DNA from: Streptococcaceae bacterium ESL0687
GTDB taxonomy: Bacteria > Bacillota > Bacilli > Lactobacillales > Streptococcaceae
Reading direction: 5' to 3'
NCBI GenBank assembly: GCA_029392475.1
Contig: CP113940.1
Location: forward strand, 496,001 to 560,000
Length of the DNA: 64,000 bases
The notes beneath the pieces are model-generated. The model was given only the letters and a program-made list of their open reading frames with translations. It did not search any database and had not been told where the DNA came from. Below are positions 1 through 10,058 of this stretch, in pieces. The position numbers were made by a program, and so were the translations under genes. Numbering within the stretch: position 1 is the stretch's first letter; every line of letters starts with the position of its first letter.

Positions 1-1545
1 AGTATCATTGAAGTTTCAGGACAAATTGTAGAGCGTAACCCTAAGTTTGTTAACCCCCATCTTGAAAGTGGTCGAGTTGAATTAAAGGCAGAAAAAATTG
101 CACTTATTTCAGCAAGTAAGGACCTGCCCTTTGAACTTGATGAATATACTCATACAGGGGATGAATTAAGGCAGAAGTACCGCTATCTTGATTTGCGTCG
201 TAAGAAGATGACTGAAAATATTTTACTGCGTCATGAAATAACAAGCACCATTCGCAACTTTTTAAATTCAGAAGCCTTTATTGATATTGAGACGCCCTAC
301 TTGGGTAAATCAACACCTGAAGGAGCAAGGGATTTCTTAGTTCCTTCAAGGTTACAAAAGGAACAATTTTACGCTCTGCCTCAAAGTCCGCAGATGTTGA
401 AGCAACTTTTAATGGGAGCAGGTTTTGACCGCTATTATCAAATTGTTCGTTGCTTTAGGGATGAGGATTTAAGGGGAGACCGTCAACCTGAATTTACCCA
501 GGTGGATATGGAACTTAGTTTTGTCAGTCAAGAGGAGATTCAAGCTTTGGTTGAAAGAATGCTCAAAACAATCGTTAAAAAAGTTAAAGGAATTGAGATA
601 GAAGAAACCTTTCCGCAAATTTCTTATGAGGAGGCCATGAGGCGCTTTGGTTCTGACAAGCCTGATACCAGGTTCAAGATGGAACTCAAAGATTTGACTG
701 ACCGGGAAAAAGATAATCCCTCACTCTTCATTCAAAAGGCACTAAAAGATGATGATGGTATGCTGGGGGCTCTAGTTTTAGAAAAAGGAGCTAAGAGGTA
801 CTCTAAAAGGGAACTTGATCACCTAAAGAATTATCTTTTAGAATTTGATATCCAGGGCTTTGCTAGCAGTCAGATTGCTGGTAACTCCTTTGAAGGTGGA
901 CTCAAGTCAACCTTTAAAGATCATGCACCTGAACTTCTTGAATATTTAGAGGCAGCTGATGGGGATTTGGTCTTCTTTGTAACTGGTCAAAGGGACAAGG
1001 TTCGTCAAGCCTTAGGTGCCTTGAGAACTAGGCTTGCTAGAGAAAATGATTTGATTGATGATAGAGCCCTTAATTTCTTATGGGTAGTTGACTGGCCTCT
1101 TCTTGAGTGGAATCCTGATGAGAAAAGGTACCAGGCCATGCATCATCCCTTTACTAGATCATGTGCGGCTAGTCCCCAGGAACTTAAGGATCATCCAGAA
1201 GATCAAAAAAGTTATGCCTATGATATCGTCTTAAATGGTTATGAAATCGGTGGTGGAAGCTTGAGGATTCACGAAAGAGGGATGCAGGAGGCCATGTTTG
1301 AACTTTTAGGGATGGAAAAGGCAGAATATGAAAGAGACTTTGCCTTCTTCCTAGAAGCTCTTGATTTTGCCTTCCCGCCCCACGGAGGGCTTGCTCTGGG
1401 ACTTGATCGTTTGGTCATGCTCCTTTCTGGTGAGGATAATATTCGTGAGGTTATGGCCTTTCCTAAGAATGGTATGGGTCGAGATTTAATGGTTGAGTCT
1501 CCAGGCCTTGTTGCAGGTGGGCAATTAAGGGAGCTTGGTTTGTAG
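1..1545 (+). CDS. aspS: Aspartyl-tRNA synthetase, 5' end outside window
   Basis: AspRS charges tRNA-Asp with aspartate in the cytosol. The reading frame is open from base 1, so the true start lies upstream; about 514 residues are visible of a usual 580-590, and the start of the N-terminal OB-fold anticodon-binding domain is missing. Seen in order: the end of the OB fold, the class II motif YRYLDLRR, motif 2 (FRDEDLRGDRQPEF), the bacterial-type GAD insertion in the middle, and motif 3 (GLALGLDRLVML) near the C terminus. The ATG at 193 lies inside the conserved YLDLRR block and cannot be the start. The gene is followed by gatCAB after a 136 bp gap with its own promoter-like sequence. Identification is secure; whether the enzyme is discriminating cannot be told. 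Confidence 0.97.
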   Translation, partial: SIIEVSGQIVERNPKFVNPHLESGRVELKAEKIALISASKDLPFELDEYTHTGDELRQKYRYLDLRRKKMTENILLRHEITSTIRNFLNSEAFIDIETPYLGKSTPEGARDFLVPSRLQKEQFYALPQSPQMLKQLLMGAGFDRYYQIVRCFRDEDLRGDRQPEFTQVDMELSFVSQEEIQALVERMLKTIVKKVKGIEIEETFPQISYEEAMRRFGSDKPDTRFKMELKDLTDREKDNPSLFIQKALKDDDGMLGALVLEKGAKRYSKRELDHLKNYLLEFDIQGFASSQIAGNSFEGGLKSTFKDHAPELLEYLEAADGDLVFFVTGQRDKVRQALGALRTRLARENDLIDDRALNFLWVVDWPLLEWNPDEKRYQAMHHPFTRSCAASPQELKDHPEDQKSYAYDIVLNGYEIGGGSLRIHERGMQEAMFELLGMEKAEYERDFAFFLEALDFAFPPHGGLALGLDRLVMLLSGEDNIREVMAFPKNGMGRDLMVESPGLVAGGQLRELGL

Positions 1546-1644
1546 GAAGTGTTTATCTGTATATTTAAGTATATATTTAAGACCCTTGATGCCTGGAATA
1601 TTTTGCAGATAAGTAACATTTATTATTCAATCTGCTAATATTTT

Positions 1645-1676
1645 TGGTAAAATAAGGAGATAGTTAGTAAAAGGAG
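1645..1676 (+). promoter_or_regulatory. Extended -10 promoter and RBS for gatCAB
   Basis: TGG-TAAAAT at 1645-1653 is an extended -10 element; the matching -35 region is weak. AAGGAG at 1671-1676 lies 5 nt before the gatC ATG. The 136 bp gap after aspS therefore probably starts a separate gatCAB transcript. No clear terminator for aspS is seen. Confidence 0.55.
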
Positions 1677-1681
1677 AAAAA

Positions 1682-1987
1682 ATGAGTAAAATAACTGAAG
1701 AAGAAGTACGTCATGTTGCTCACTTGTCTAAGTTGCAATTTGATGATGCTGATGTAGAGAAATTTACTGATCAATTAGGAAAAATTATTGAGATGGTTGA
1801 ATTACTCAGTGAAGTAGATACAGAAGGTGTTGAATTTACTAGTAATGTTTCTGACAACCTTAACTTTATGAGAGAAGACGTTGCCCTTCCGGGTTGGAAT
1901 CGTGATGAACTTATGAAAAATGTTCCAGAATCTGAAGATGGTTATATTAAAGTACCAGCAATTCTTGACGGTGGAGGAGATGCATAA
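1682..1987 (+). CDS. gatC: Asp-tRNA(Asn)/Glu-tRNA(Gln) amidotransferase subunit C
   Basis: Small subunit of the GatCAB complex, which converts Glu-tRNA(Gln) (and in some species Asp-tRNA(Asn)) to the correctly amidated form. GatC wraps around GatA and helps it fold. The 101 residues match the family's usual 95-105, with the typical N-terminal [13 protein letters not shown] helix and the [10 protein letters not shown]-like middle (here [10 protein letters not shown]). The start has a strong AAGGAG site. The stop codon overlaps the gatA start by one base (TAATG), so translation of the two is probably coupled. Confidence 0.95.
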   Translation: MSKITEEEVRHVAHLSKLQFDDADVEKFTDQLGKIIEMVELLSEVDTEGVEFTSNVSDNLNFMREDVALPGWNRDELMKNVPESEDGYIKVPAILDGGGDA

Positions 1988-3432
1988 TGGCAACGATTAA
2001 GGAATTACATGAAAAGTTAGTTAACAAGGAAATTTCAGCCTTAGAATTAACAAAAAGTACCCTAGAAGGTATTAAAAAACGTGAAGGAGCAGTTGACTCA
2101 TTCATTACTATTACTGAAGAAAGGGCCCTTAAACAGGCCCAAGAACTTGATGAGCGTGGAATTGATGCTAATAATCTTTTAGCGGGTATTCCAATTGCAG
2201 TTAAGGATAATATTGTAACCAAAGATATTCTAACAACTGCTGCAAGTAAAATGCTTTATAACTTTAATCCAATTTATGATGCAGGATCTGTTGAAAGACT
2301 TTATGACAATGACATGATTATCGTTGGTAAGACAAACATGGATGAATTTGCCATGGGTGGATCAACTGAAAACTCATCTTTCAAGGCTACAAAGAATGCC
2401 TGGGACCATTCTAAGGTTCCTGGAGGTTCATCAGGTGGATCAGCAACAGCTGTTGCATCAAACCAGGTTACCCTGTCTCTTGGATCTGATACAGGTGGAT
2501 CAATCCGCCAGCCTGCAGCCTTTAATGGTGTTGTAGGGCTTAAGCCTACTTATGGACGAGTTTCTCGTTATGGTTTGATTGCCTTTGGAAGCTCTTTGGA
2601 CCAAATCGGACCATTCTCACAAAATGTTGAAGATAATGCCCATTTACTAAATGCAATTTCAGGACATGATGTGCGTGATTCAACTTCATCAAAAGTTGCT
2701 ATTCCTGATTTTTCAAGTAAGATTGGTAAAGATATCAAGGGAATGAAGATTGCTTTACCGAAGGAATACTTTGGTGAAGGAATTGACGAGGGTGTTAAGG
2801 AGCAAATTCTTGCTGCAGCTAAACACCTTGAATCTCTTGGTGCCATTGTTGAAGAGGTAAGCCTACCGCATTCAAAATATGGGGTTGCTATCTACTACAT
2901 TATTGCATCAAGCGAAGCATCTTCTAACCTTCAACGTTTTGATGGTATCCGCTACGGTTTCCGTGCAGATGACATTGAAAACCTTGATGACGTCTACCTT
3001 AAATCACGTAGCGAAGGATTTGGTGAAGAGGTTAAACGCCGTATTATGCTTGGAACTTTCAGCCTTTCATCTGGTTACTATGATGCCTACTTCAAAAAAG
3101 CAGGTCAGGTTAGAACCCTTGTTATGGAAGACTTCGTTAATGTATTTAAGGACTACGATATCATCTTAGGCCCTACAGCTCCTACAGTAGCCTATGATCT
3201 CGGAACTCAAAATCATGATCCACTTGCTATGTATCTAGCTGACCTTCTAACAATTCCTCTAAACCTTGCAGGGCTTCCAGGTATATCAATTCCTGCAGGT
3301 CAAGTTGATGGTCTTCCAGTTGGAATGCAGTTAATCGGTAAGGCCTTTGATGAAGAGACTATTTATCAAGTAGCAGCAGCTTTTGAAGCTACAACTGACT
3401 TCCACAAGAATAAACCAATCATTTTTGAATAG
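1987..3432 (+). CDS. gatA: Asp-tRNA(Asn)/Glu-tRNA(Gln) amidotransferase subunit A
   Basis: Glutaminase subunit of GatCAB: it releases ammonia from glutamine and passes it to GatB. The 481 aa show the amidase signature. The Ser-cisSer-Lys triad can be placed at Lys73 (AVKDN), Ser148 (PGGSSGGS) and Ser172 ([11 protein letters not shown]), with the same 75 and 24 residue spacings as well-studied GatA proteins. It sits between gatC (1 bp overlap) and gatB (14 bp gap) in a three-gene operon. Start chosen at the overlapping ATG; GGAGG-like bases lie inside the gatC end. Nothing is truncated. Confidence 0.97.
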   Translation: MATIKELHEKLVNKEISALELTKSTLEGIKKREGAVDSFITITEERALKQAQELDERGIDANNLLAGIPIAVKDNIVTKDILTTAASKMLYNFNPIYDAGSVERLYDNDMIIVGKTNMDEFAMGGSTENSSFKATKNAWDHSKVPGGSSGGSATAVASNQVTLSLGSDTGGSIRQPAAFNGVVGLKPTYGRVSRYGLIAFGSSLDQIGPFSQNVEDNAHLLNAISGHDVRDSTSSKVAIPDFSSKIGKDIKGMKIALPKEYFGEGIDEGVKEQILAAAKHLESLGAIVEEVSLPHSKYGVAIYYIIASSEASSNLQRFDGIRYGFRADDIENLDDVYLKSRSEGFGEEVKRRIMLGTFSLSSGYYDAYFKKAGQVRTLVMEDFVNVFKDYDIILGPTAPTVAYDLGTQNHDPLAMYLADLLTIPLNLAGLPGISIPAGQVDGLPVGMQLIGKAFDEETIYQVAAAFEATTDFHKNKPIIFE

Positions 3433-3446
3433 AAAGGACTTCTAAA

Positions 3447-4880
3447 ATGAACTTTGAAACTGTCATTGGACTTGAAGTCCACGTTGAGTTAAAAACAAAC
3501 TCAAAAATCTTCTCTACTGCACCAGCTCATTTTGGGGCTGATCCAAATACCAACACAAATGTCGTTGACTGGGGTTATCCAGGGGTACTTCCTGTTATGA
3601 ATAAGGGAGCTATTGAATCTGGAATTAAAGCTTCTTTAGCCCTAAATATGGATATCCACCAAAGCATGCACTTTGACCGTAAAAACTATTTCTATCCAGA
3701 CAATCCCAAAGCCTACCAAATTTCACAGTTTGATGAGCCAATTGGTTACAATGGATCAATTGAAATTGAACTTCCAGACGGCAGCAAGAAAAATATCCGT
3801 ATTGAACGTGCCCATTTGGAAGAGGATGCTGGTAAAAATACCCACGGAACAGATGGTTACTCATATGTTGACTTAAACCGTCAGGGAACACCACTTATCG
3901 AGATTGTATCAGAAGCTGATATGAGAAGTCCTGAGGAAGCTTACGCTTATCTAACAGCTCTTAAGGAAATTATCCAATACACTGGTATTTCTGATGTTAA
4001 GATGGAAGAAGGATCAATGCGGGTTGATGCCAACATTTCCCTTCGCCCTTATGGTCAAGAAGAATTTGGGACCAAAACTGAGCTTAAGAACTTGAACTCT
4101 TTTAACTATGTTCGTAAGGGATTAGCCCATGAGGTAGAACGTCAGGCTAAGGTCCTTCGTTCAGGCGGTTTAATCCAGCAGGAAACACGCCGTTATGACG
4201 AAGCAACTGGGGAAACAATCCTCATGCGTGTTAAAGAAGGATCAAGTGACTACCGTTACTTCCCAGAACCAGATCTTCCTCGTTTCGAGATTGAGGACTC
4301 ATGGATTGAAGAAGTTCGTACAACCCTTCCAGTTTTTCCAAAAGAGCGCCGCCTGAAATATATTTCAGAACTTGGCTTATCTGATTATGATGCTATGCAA
4401 ATTACTGCCAGCAAGGAAGTTTCTGACTTCTTTGACCAAGCTACTCAACTTGGTGGAGATGCAAAACTTGTTTCTAACTGGCTTCAAGGTGAGGTTGCCC
4501 AGTATCTAAATGCTGAAGGACTTGAACTAAAAGACATCAAGCTTAGCCCGGAAAATCTTGTTGAAATGATTTCTCTGATTGCAGATGGAACAATTTCAAG
4601 CAAGATCGCTAAAAAAGTCTTTATCCACCTAGCAAAAGAAGGTGGTAGTGCTGAAGAGTTCGTTAAATCAGCAGGACTTATCCAAATCTCTGACCCAGCA
4701 GTTCTTATTCCAATTATTCAAGAAGTCTTTGAAAAGAATGAAAAAATTGTGAATGACTACAAGGGTGGAAATAAAAATGCAGCCAAGGCCTTCATTGGGC
4801 AATTGATGAAACAGACTAAGGGACAAGCCAACCCACAAGTCCTTCAACAATTACTTAATGCTGAACTTGAAAAATTATAA
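3447..4880 (+). CDS. gatB: Asp-tRNA(Asn)/Glu-tRNA(Gln) amidotransferase subunit B
   Basis: Kinase and transamidase subunit of GatCAB: it phosphorylates the mischarged Glu or Asp on the tRNA and replaces the phosphate with ammonia. 477 aa, full family length, starting [15 protein letters not shown], which is the hallmark N terminus. The conserved [18 protein letters not shown]-type tract and the metal-site region follow, and the C-terminal YqeY-like tRNA-binding domain occupies roughly the last 150 residues. AAAGGA lies before the ATG. It is the last gene of the operon, ending directly in a strong palindromic terminator. Confidence 0.97.
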   Translation: MNFETVIGLEVHVELKTNSKIFSTAPAHFGADPNTNTNVVDWGYPGVLPVMNKGAIESGIKASLALNMDIHQSMHFDRKNYFYPDNPKAYQISQFDEPIGYNGSIEIELPDGSKKNIRIERAHLEEDAGKNTHGTDGYSYVDLNRQGTPLIEIVSEADMRSPEEAYAYLTALKEIIQYTGISDVKMEEGSMRVDANISLRPYGQEEFGTKTELKNLNSFNYVRKGLAHEVERQAKVLRSGGLIQQETRRYDEATGETILMRVKEGSSDYRYFPEPDLPRFEIEDSWIEEVRTTLPVFPKERRLKYISELGLSDYDAMQITASKEVSDFFDQATQLGGDAKLVSNWLQGEVAQYLNAEGLELKDIKLSPENLVEMISLIADGTISSKIAKKVFIHLAKEGGSAEEFVKSAGLIQISDPAVLIPIIQEVFEKNEKIVNDYKGGNKNAAKAFIGQLMKQTKGQANPQVLQQLLNAELEKL

Positions 4881-4910
4881 AATAAAAGCAGACTAGTCTG
4901 CTTTTATTTT
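4879..4910. terminator. Intrinsic terminator after gatB
   Basis: A perfect 32 bp palindrome runs from the gatB stop codon: AAAATAAAAGCAGACT followed by its exact reverse complement. It forms a GC-core hairpin with an A-run on one side and a T-run on the other, so it could work in both directions. Confidence 0.9.
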
Positions 4911-4924
4911 AGCTTGTAAATCGA

Positions 4925-4977
4925 TTGACTAAAAATGTAAAAAGTGTTTTACTTATTATATATTATTACGTAGTAAA
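4925..4977 (+). promoter_or_regulatory. Promoter with dyad, upstream of HTH regulator
   Basis: TTGACT (4925-4930), 17 bp, then TTTACT (4948-4953) forms a reasonable promoter. TTTACT at 4948-4953 and AGTAAA at 4972-4977 are inverted repeats spanning the -10 and the start of transcription. This is where a small Xre-type repressor could bind its own promoter. The dyad role is inference. Confidence 0.4.
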
Positions 4978-4997
4978 CAAATTATCGGAGGTAGAAA

Positions 4998-5276
4998 ATG
5001 AAAAATCGAATTAAAGATTTCCGAAAAAGTATGAAGTTTTCGCAAGAAGACCTGGCTAAGTTAACCCACGTTAGCCGCCAAACAATTAATGCCATTGAAA
5101 ATGATAAATATGATCCAGAGCTTGCTCTAGCCTTTAAACTTGCAAGATCTCTTGATGTTACAGTAGATGAGCTTTTTGACTATCAAAATAGGAAAAAAGA
5201 AGACAATGTCCTTTGGTGTTCTAAATATCACTGCGAGTTGTGGGAAAAACAAGATAATTCAAAATCCCTTGCTTAA
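4998..5276 (+). CDS. Xre-family HTH transcriptional regulator
   Basis: Small cytosolic DNA-binding protein of 92 aa. Residues about 5-60 form a Cro/C1-type helix-turn-helix (SQEDLAKLTHVSRQTINAIE is the recognition part), of the type often annotated YgzD/YozG-like with a DELF motif after it. The usual family length is 65-75 aa; this one has an extra C-terminal tail of about 20 residues containing two cysteines (WCSKYHCELW). RBS GGAGG lies 6 nt before the ATG. It stands alone between the gatB terminator and a long 3' region, and its target is unknown. A dyad over its promoter suggests autoregulation. Confidence 0.85.
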   Translation: MKNRIKDFRKSMKFSQEDLAKLTHVSRQTINAIENDKYDPELALAFKLARSLDVTVDELFDYQNRKKEDNVLWCSKYHCELWEKQDNSKSLA

Positions 5277-5462
5277 GCCTGGGTTTTGATAAATTGAATC
5301 ATAAGACAAATGGATCCTTAGGGGAGCGGCAAAGGGTAAAATGATCTAGAATAAATAACAGAATTTCTAGTGAGTTTTGTCCTTGCCTGACTTTTCGAAC
5401 TTTTATTGATGAAAGTTAGCGTAAGCAAGCATTTAGATCCCCTTAAAGACTGTTAAATAAAT
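5277..5462 (+). other. Gene-free stretch with inverted repeats (possible structured 3' UTR or small RNA)
   Basis: No convincing ORF. No terminator follows the HTH gene until 5463, so this is probably transcribed as its 3' UTR. Repeats seen: AGGGGA at 5320-5325 can pair with TCCCCT at 5438-5443, closing a domain of about 120 nt. Inside it CTAGAA (5346-5351) pairs with TTCTAG (5365-5370). It matches no RNA family I recognise; 6S, SRP, RNase P and tmRNA do not fit. Confidence 0.3.
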
Positions 5463-5499
5463 AAAAATGGTGTATACTGACCTAAGTGCACCATTTTTT
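5463..5499 (+). terminator. Terminator-like hairpin overlapping LysR promoter
   Basis: AAAAATGGTG (5463-5472) pairs with CACCATTTTT (5489-5498), loop 16 nt, followed by a T-run. It would end transcripts from the HTH gene. The loop holds TATACT (5473-5478), which could be the -10 of the downstream LysR gene, whose start is only 29 nt after the hairpin and which has no other room for a promoter. Confidence 0.7.
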
Positions 5500-5527
5500 G
5501 TTAACAATTATTTAGATAGGGAGTATT

Positions 5528-6433
5528 ATGGATATCAAACACCTACGCTATGTTGTAGCGATTGCCAACACAGGAACTTTTAGGGAAGCAAGTGAGCAGC
5601 TCTTTGTCAGCCAGCCCAATTTGTCTGTTTCCATTAAGGATCTTGAAAATGAACTTGGTTTTCAAGTATTTGAAAGAACCAATAGTGGAGCTGTTTTGAC
5701 ACCCAGGGGAGAACGTTTTTACGAGCAGGCTCAAATTATTCTTAGAAATTTTGAATCATTTGAATCAAGATATACCAAAAGTGAGGAAATTTCTAAAACT
5801 TTTTCAGTTGCCAGCCAGCACTATGATTTTTTAGCGCCAGTGGGAGTAGATTTTGCTGAAAAAAATCCTGACCTTAAAAACTTTAGGGTGTTTGAAAGTA
5901 CGACCTTTAACATTTTAAGTGAGGTTGCTGATGGCCATAGCGAGGTTGGAATTGCCTACCTTAATAAGGACAACCGGGCAGGAATCATGCGGATGCTTGA
6001 TAAGCTAGAGCTTGAAAAAATTGAACTGATGACCTTCAAAACTCATATTTATGTTAAAAAAAATCATCCTTTGACCAAAAAGGATAAGATATATACAGAT
6101 GACTTGAAATCTTTAAGTCGGGCAAGGTTTACCCAGGAAAGTGACCAATACCTTTATTATTCTGAGGACTTGGTTGAGACCTTTGAGGATACTTTAATTT
6201 ACAATGTAACAGATAGGGCGACTCTAAACGGAATTTTAGAAAGAACGGATTCTTACGCAACAGGAAGTGGATTTATTGATAGTGAAAGTGTTCATAATAT
6301 TTCAGTCTTATACTTAGAAGATGGCTTGGAAAATGATCTTATCTTGTTTAAACAAAGAGGACATGATTTAAGTAAACTAGCTCAATCCTACCGGGCCAGT
6401 TTAGAGAGCTATTTTGATAAAAATAAATTTTAG
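5528..6433 (+). CDS. LysR-family transcriptional regulator
   Basis: 301 aa, standard LysR length. Residues 1-60 are the winged HTH (MDIKHLRYVVAIANTGTFREASEQL, then SQPNLSVSIKDLE). The remainder is a two-lobed periplasmic-binding-protein-like effector domain, as in CysB or CpsY-type members. RBS AGGGAG sits 5 nt before the ATG. Transcribed alone, upstream of gpmA. The effector and targets cannot be told from the sequence; sulfur or amino-acid metabolism would be the common roles of this subgroup. The promoter seems to lie in the loop of an upstream terminator hairpin. Confidence 0.9.
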   Translation: MDIKHLRYVVAIANTGTFREASEQLFVSQPNLSVSIKDLENELGFQVFERTNSGAVLTPRGERFYEQAQIILRNFESFESRYTKSEEISKTFSVASQHYDFLAPVGVDFAEKNPDLKNFRVFESTTFNILSEVADGHSEVGIAYLNKDNRAGIMRMLDKLELEKIELMTFKTHIYVKKNHPLTKKDKIYTDDLKSLSRARFTQESDQYLYYSEDLVETFEDTLIYNVTDRATLNGILERTDSYATGSGFIDSESVHNISVLYLEDGLENDLILFKQRGHDLSKLAQSYRASLESYFDKNKF

Positions 6434-6504
6434 CACCTAGATTTTTTGGGAAAAATACTGTAAAATGGTCTAGTCAAATAAATCACTAAAAGGAGATACC
6501 GAAA

Positions 6505-7200
6505 ATGGTAAAATTAGTTTTTGCGCGTCACGGACTTTCTGAGTGGAATGAAAAAAATCTTTTCACTGGTTGGGCTGATGTAGATCTAGCTGAACAAGGA
6601 ACACAAGAAGCAATTAAAGCAGGGAAACTTGTTAAAGAAGCTGGAATCAAATTTGATGTAGCTTACACTTCAGTTCTTAAACGTGCTATCAAAACTACAA
6701 ACTACATTCTTGAATACTCAGATCAACTTTGGGTACCAACTCTTAAATCTTGGCGTCTAAACGAACGTCACTACGGTGGTCTTACTGGTCTTAACAAGGC
6801 TGAAGCTGCTGAAGAATTTGGAGATGATCAAGTTCTTATCTGGCGTCGTTCATACGATACATTACCACCAAACATGGACCGTGACAACGAATACTCTGCA
6901 CACTCAGACCGTCGTTACGAAAGCCTTGATGACTCAGTTATTCCAGATGCTGAAAACCTTAAGGTAACTCTTGAACGTGCCCTTCCTTTCTGGGAAGATC
7001 ACATTGCACCAGCACTTAAAGACGATAAAAACGTTCTTGTTGGAGCTCACGGAAACTCAATTCGTGCCCTTGTAAAACACATCAAAGGTCTTTCTGATGA
7101 TGAAATCATGGGTGTTGAAATTCCAAACTTCCCACCACTAGTATTTGAATTCGATGAGAACTTAAACCTAGTTAAGGAATACTACTTAGAAGAAAAATAA
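6505..7200 (+). CDS. gpmA: 2,3-bisphosphoglycerate-dependent phosphoglycerate mutase
   Basis: Glycolytic enzyme that interconverts 3- and 2-phosphoglycerate through a phosphohistidine. 231 aa, the usual length. The catalytic histidine is His9 in FARHG, the second histidine His182 in GAHGN, and the RLNERHYG motif at residues 84-91 supplies the catalytic glutamate. RBS AAGGAG lies 8 nt before the ATG. TAAAAT at 6461-6466 is a probable -10. The codon use (strong preference for CTT/GTT/CGT) is that of a highly expressed gene. It is monocistronic, ending in a strong terminator. Confidence 0.97.
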   Translation: MVKLVFARHGLSEWNEKNLFTGWADVDLAEQGTQEAIKAGKLVKEAGIKFDVAYTSVLKRAIKTTNYILEYSDQLWVPTLKSWRLNERHYGGLTGLNKAEAAEEFGDDQVLIWRRSYDTLPPNMDRDNEYSAHSDRRYESLDDSVIPDAENLKVTLERALPFWEDHIAPALKDDKNVLVGAHGNSIRALVKHIKGLSDDEIMGVEIPNFPPLVFEFDENLNLVKEYYLEEK

Positions 7201-7204
7201 AAAA

Positions 7205-7232
7205 TTTGGGTCTTTAAGACCCATCTTTTTTT
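7205..7232 (+). terminator. Intrinsic terminator after gpmA
   Basis: GGGTCTT (7208-7214) and AAGACCC (7216-7222) form a 7 bp GC-rich stem followed by a seven-T tract at 7226-7232. Confidence 0.9.
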
Positions 7233-7311
7233 GGCTATTTTTATGATATAAAAAGAGGCTTTGGCCGAATTGAACAATCTTTTCCTACTTTAAATATTAC
7301 TTAAAATAGTG

Positions 7312-7337
7312 TAGAATAGACAGGTATTTGAGGTGGG
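7312..7337 (+). promoter_or_regulatory. Promoter -10 and RBS deciding the pbp2b start
   Basis: TAGAAT at 7312-7317 is a probable -10; the -35 is weak. GAGGTGGG at 7330-7337 sits 5 nt before ATG 7343. An in-frame TTG at 7328 overlaps this site and is therefore not the start. Confidence 0.5.
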
Positions 7338-7342
7338 TATAT

Positions 7343-9445
7343 ATGTCTAAATTTAACAATGAAAAAAATAAAAATAAAAAATTAGGTGAGTCAGTAAGGG
7401 CAATTCCAACCAGGATAAATTTACTATTTTTTGTAATTTTTACCCTGTTTATTATCCTAATTGCAAAACTCTATAACATGCAAATTGTTCACCATGATTT
7501 TTATGTAAAAAAATTAAAAGAATCGGGTTCTGTTGCTAAGGTTGTCGAAGCAAGTCCTAGAGGGCAAATCTACGATGCAACAGGTACAGCCCTAGTTACA
7601 AATAAGGCAAAAACTGCCATAAAATTTACAAGATCAAATAATATTAGTGCTGGTCAAATGAGGGAAATAGCAGAAAAACTTGTCCCTATTTTACCCAATG
7701 CCTTAGAAGATGAGTATTTATCTGAAAGAGATAAGAGGGATTTCTTCCTGGCAGATCCAGACAACCTTCGTAAGGTGCAAGAAAGATTAATAACTGAGGA
7801 TAAGTATGACCAAAAAACAGGCGATAGGCTTTCAGAAGGTGAGATATATACTAATATTGTTTCCAAGGTAACAGAAGATGAGGTTAATTATAGTGCTGAT
7901 GAAATGGAAGCTGCAAAAATCTATAAGAAGATGAATGCAACTTCTAATTTCAACACAAGTACTATTGTTTCAGATAATCTATCTGATACTCAAGTTGCAA
8001 AAATTGCCGAGAATGAGAAAAATCTTCCGGGTATAAGCATTGGTACCGATTGGACTAGGTCTTATGCAGATACTGCTCTAAGACCAATTCTTGGAACAAT
8101 TTCTTCAGAAAAATCAGGAATTCCAGCAGAAGAGCTTGATGACTACTTAGCTAAGGGTTATTCAAGAAATGACCGTGTTGGAACAAGCTATATTGAAAAG
8201 AGCTATGAAGACTATCTCCAAGGCTCTAAGACCATAAGTGAGGTTTACCTAGACAAGGACGGAAATGTAAGTAGCCAGAAGATTCTTTCTGAAGGTAAAA
8301 GAGGAGATGACGTCCAGCTTACTATTGACCTTAAGTTCCAATCAGGTGTTCAGGATATCCTCCAAAAATATTTTGATGAAGCTAAGTCTTTAGGAATTGC
8401 TAATGTTTCTGAAGGAGCTTATGCAGTAGTTATGAATCCTAATGATGGGTCAGTTTTAGCCATGGCTGGACTAACTCAGGACATAAAAACGGGGGAAGTT
8501 ACCAAAAATAGTCTTGGAACCTTTACAGGGGCATATGTTCCAGGTTCTGTTGTAAAGGGAGCTACCATTACATCGGGCTGGCAAAATGGCGTTTTATCAG
8601 GTAATGAGGTCCTAATTGACCAACCTATTCAAATTGCTGGAAGTGCGGTCAAACAATCATGGTTTACCTACGGTGGAAAACTTGCCATCAATGCAGTTCA
8701 AGCTCTTGAATACTCTTCAAATACCTACATGCTACAAATTGTCTTAAAGATGCTTGGTCAACCCTACAGCTATAATATGGGAATCGATTTGACCAATAAG
8801 GACAAGGTCTTTGATGAATTAAGAGCTACCTTCGGGGAATATGGCCTTGGAGTTAAGACAGGTTTTGACGTAACTGGAGAAACTCGCGGTCTTGTTCCAG
8901 ATGCCGACTCATCAAGTATTGGTGCCCTTCTTGACCTAAGCTTTGGTCAGTATGATACCTATACAACCTTGCAACTTGCCCAGTATGCTTCAACAGTTGC
9001 AAATGGGGGAACTCGCTATGCTCCGCATATCGTTAAGGGAATTTATGAAAACCAAGAGGAAAATGTACTTGGTAAGGAAATTAAATTAATTGATCCACAA
9101 GTTATGAATAAGGTCAATATAACAACAAGTCAGATGGATATCATCAAACAAGGATTTTATGAGGTTGTTCACGGAAGTGGCTATGCAACTGGTACTGTCA
9201 TTAGGCAGGGAGAAAGTGTTCCTATTTCTGCTAAAACAGGGACTGCTGAAACATTTACCCAAGATGCTAATGGTAATACAGTTACAACGACAGCTAATAA
9301 TGTTGTAGCCTATGCACCAAGCAGCAACCCGCAGATTGCCCTTGGAGTAATGATTCCTAACCTGACTGACGGTAATTCGGGAGTCAACCAAAAAATTGCC
9401 CGTGACATTGTAAACTTATATAATAGCATGTACGGATTTAAATAG
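7343..9445 (+). CDS. pbp2b: Class B penicillin-binding protein 2B (transpeptidase)
   Basis: Membrane-anchored D,D-transpeptidase that crosslinks peptidoglycan during side-wall elongation and is a beta-lactam target. 700 aa from ATG 7343. A single N-terminal membrane anchor lies at about residues 27-45, followed by the non-catalytic dimerisation domain and the transpeptidase domain. Catalytic motifs: Ser402-VVK405 (SxxK), Ser458-Ser459-Asn460 (SxN) and Lys631-Thr-Gly-Thr634 (KTGT). All are intact with no mosaic-like irregularity that can be judged by eye. It heads a run with recR, ddl and murF, the same order as around pbp2b in streptococci. The symbol is given on that basis; penA would be an alternative name. 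Confidence 0.93.
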   Translation: MSKFNNEKNKNKKLGESVRAIPTRINLLFFVIFTLFIILIAKLYNMQIVHHDFYVKKLKESGSVAKVVEASPRGQIYDATGTALVTNKAKTAIKFTRSNNISAGQMREIAEKLVPILPNALEDEYLSERDKRDFFLADPDNLRKVQERLITEDKYDQKTGDRLSEGEIYTNIVSKVTEDEVNYSADEMEAAKIYKKMNATSNFNTSTIVSDNLSDTQVAKIAENEKNLPGISIGTDWTRSYADTALRPILGTISSEKSGIPAEELDDYLAKGYSRNDRVGTSYIEKSYEDYLQGSKTISEVYLDKDGNVSSQKILSEGKRGDDVQLTIDLKFQSGVQDILQKYFDEAKSLGIANVSEGAYAVVMNPNDGSVLAMAGLTQDIKTGEVTKNSLGTFTGAYVPGSVVKGATITSGWQNGVLSGNEVLIDQPIQIAGSAVKQSWFTYGGKLAINAVQALEYSSNTYMLQIVLKMLGQPYSYNMGIDLTNKDKVFDELRATFGEYGLGVKTGFDVTGETRGLVPDADSSSIGALLDLSFGQYDTYTTLQLAQYASTVANGGTRYAPHIVKGIYENQEENVLGKEIKLIDPQVMNKVNITTSQMDIIKQGFYEVVHGSGYATGTVIRQGESVPISAKTGTAETFTQDANGNTVTTTANNVVAYAPSSNPQIALGVMIPNLTDGNSGVNQKIARDIVNLYNSMYGFK

Positions 9446-9458
9446 GAGGAGGTGCCTA

Positions 9459-10055
9459 GTGTATTATCCAGAACCAATCGCAAGATTAATTGAAAGTTAC
9501 AGTAAACTTCCAGGGATTGGACAAAAAACAGCAACCAGACTGGCCTTCTATACCATTGGCATGGAAGATGAGGATGTGAGCTCCTTTGCTAAAAATCTCC
9601 TATCAGCCAAAAGGGATCTAAGATTTTGCAGTATTTGTGGTAATCTGACAGACACAGACCCCTGTAATATCTGTACTGATGAGAGCCGTGACAAATCAAC
9701 AATCCTTGTTGTTGAAGATAGTAAGGATGTTTTAGCTATTGAAAAGATAAGGGAATACAATGGCCTTTATCATGTTCTTCAGGGAACAATATCACCCATG
9801 AACGGAATATCCCCTGATGACATCAATGTAAAAAGTCTTATAACACGTCTTAGAGATACAAGCGTTAATGAGGTTATCCTAGCAACTAATGCAACAAGCG
9901 AAGGTGAAGCCACTTCAATATATTTATCAAGACTTATCAAACCAGCTGGGATCAAGGTTACTCGCCTAGCGCGTGGTCTTGCAGTTGGTAGTGATATTGA
10001 ATATGCTGATGAGGTTACCCTCCTTAAGGCTGTAGAGAATAGGAAGGAAATTTAA
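9459..10055 (+). CDS. recR: Recombination mediator RecR
   Basis: RecR works with RecO (and RecF) to load RecA on gapped DNA. 198 aa, the family's length. In order: helix-hairpin-helix (LPGIGQKTA, residues 17-25), a zinc finger with Cys57, Cys60, Cys69 and Cys72, the Toprim domain from about residue 80 ([14 protein letters not shown]), and a Walker-B-like C terminus. The start is GTG at 9459, with AGGAGG 8 nt upstream placed over the pbp2b stop codon. The 13 bp spacing to pbp2b and 3 bp to ddl imply one transcript. Confidence 0.97.
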   Translation: MYYPEPIARLIESYSKLPGIGQKTATRLAFYTIGMEDEDVSSFAKNLLSAKRDLRFCSICGNLTDTDPCNICTDESRDKSTILVVEDSKDVLAIEKIREYNGLYHVLQGTISPMNGISPDDINVKSLITRLRDTSVNEVILATNATSEGEATSIYLSRLIKPAGIKVTRLARGLAVGSDIEYADEVTLLKAVENRKEI

Positions 10056-10058
10056 TTC

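Noticed and set aside
193-1545. ATG at 193 as start of aspS
   Set aside because: It lies inside the conserved YLDLRR block and the frame is open upstream to base 1, so the gene is simply cut by the window edge.
5277-5462. 6S RNA or other known housekeeping RNA
   Set aside because: The stretch lacks the long closing stem, central bubble and length of 6S RNA, and no SRP, tmRNA or RNase P signature is present.
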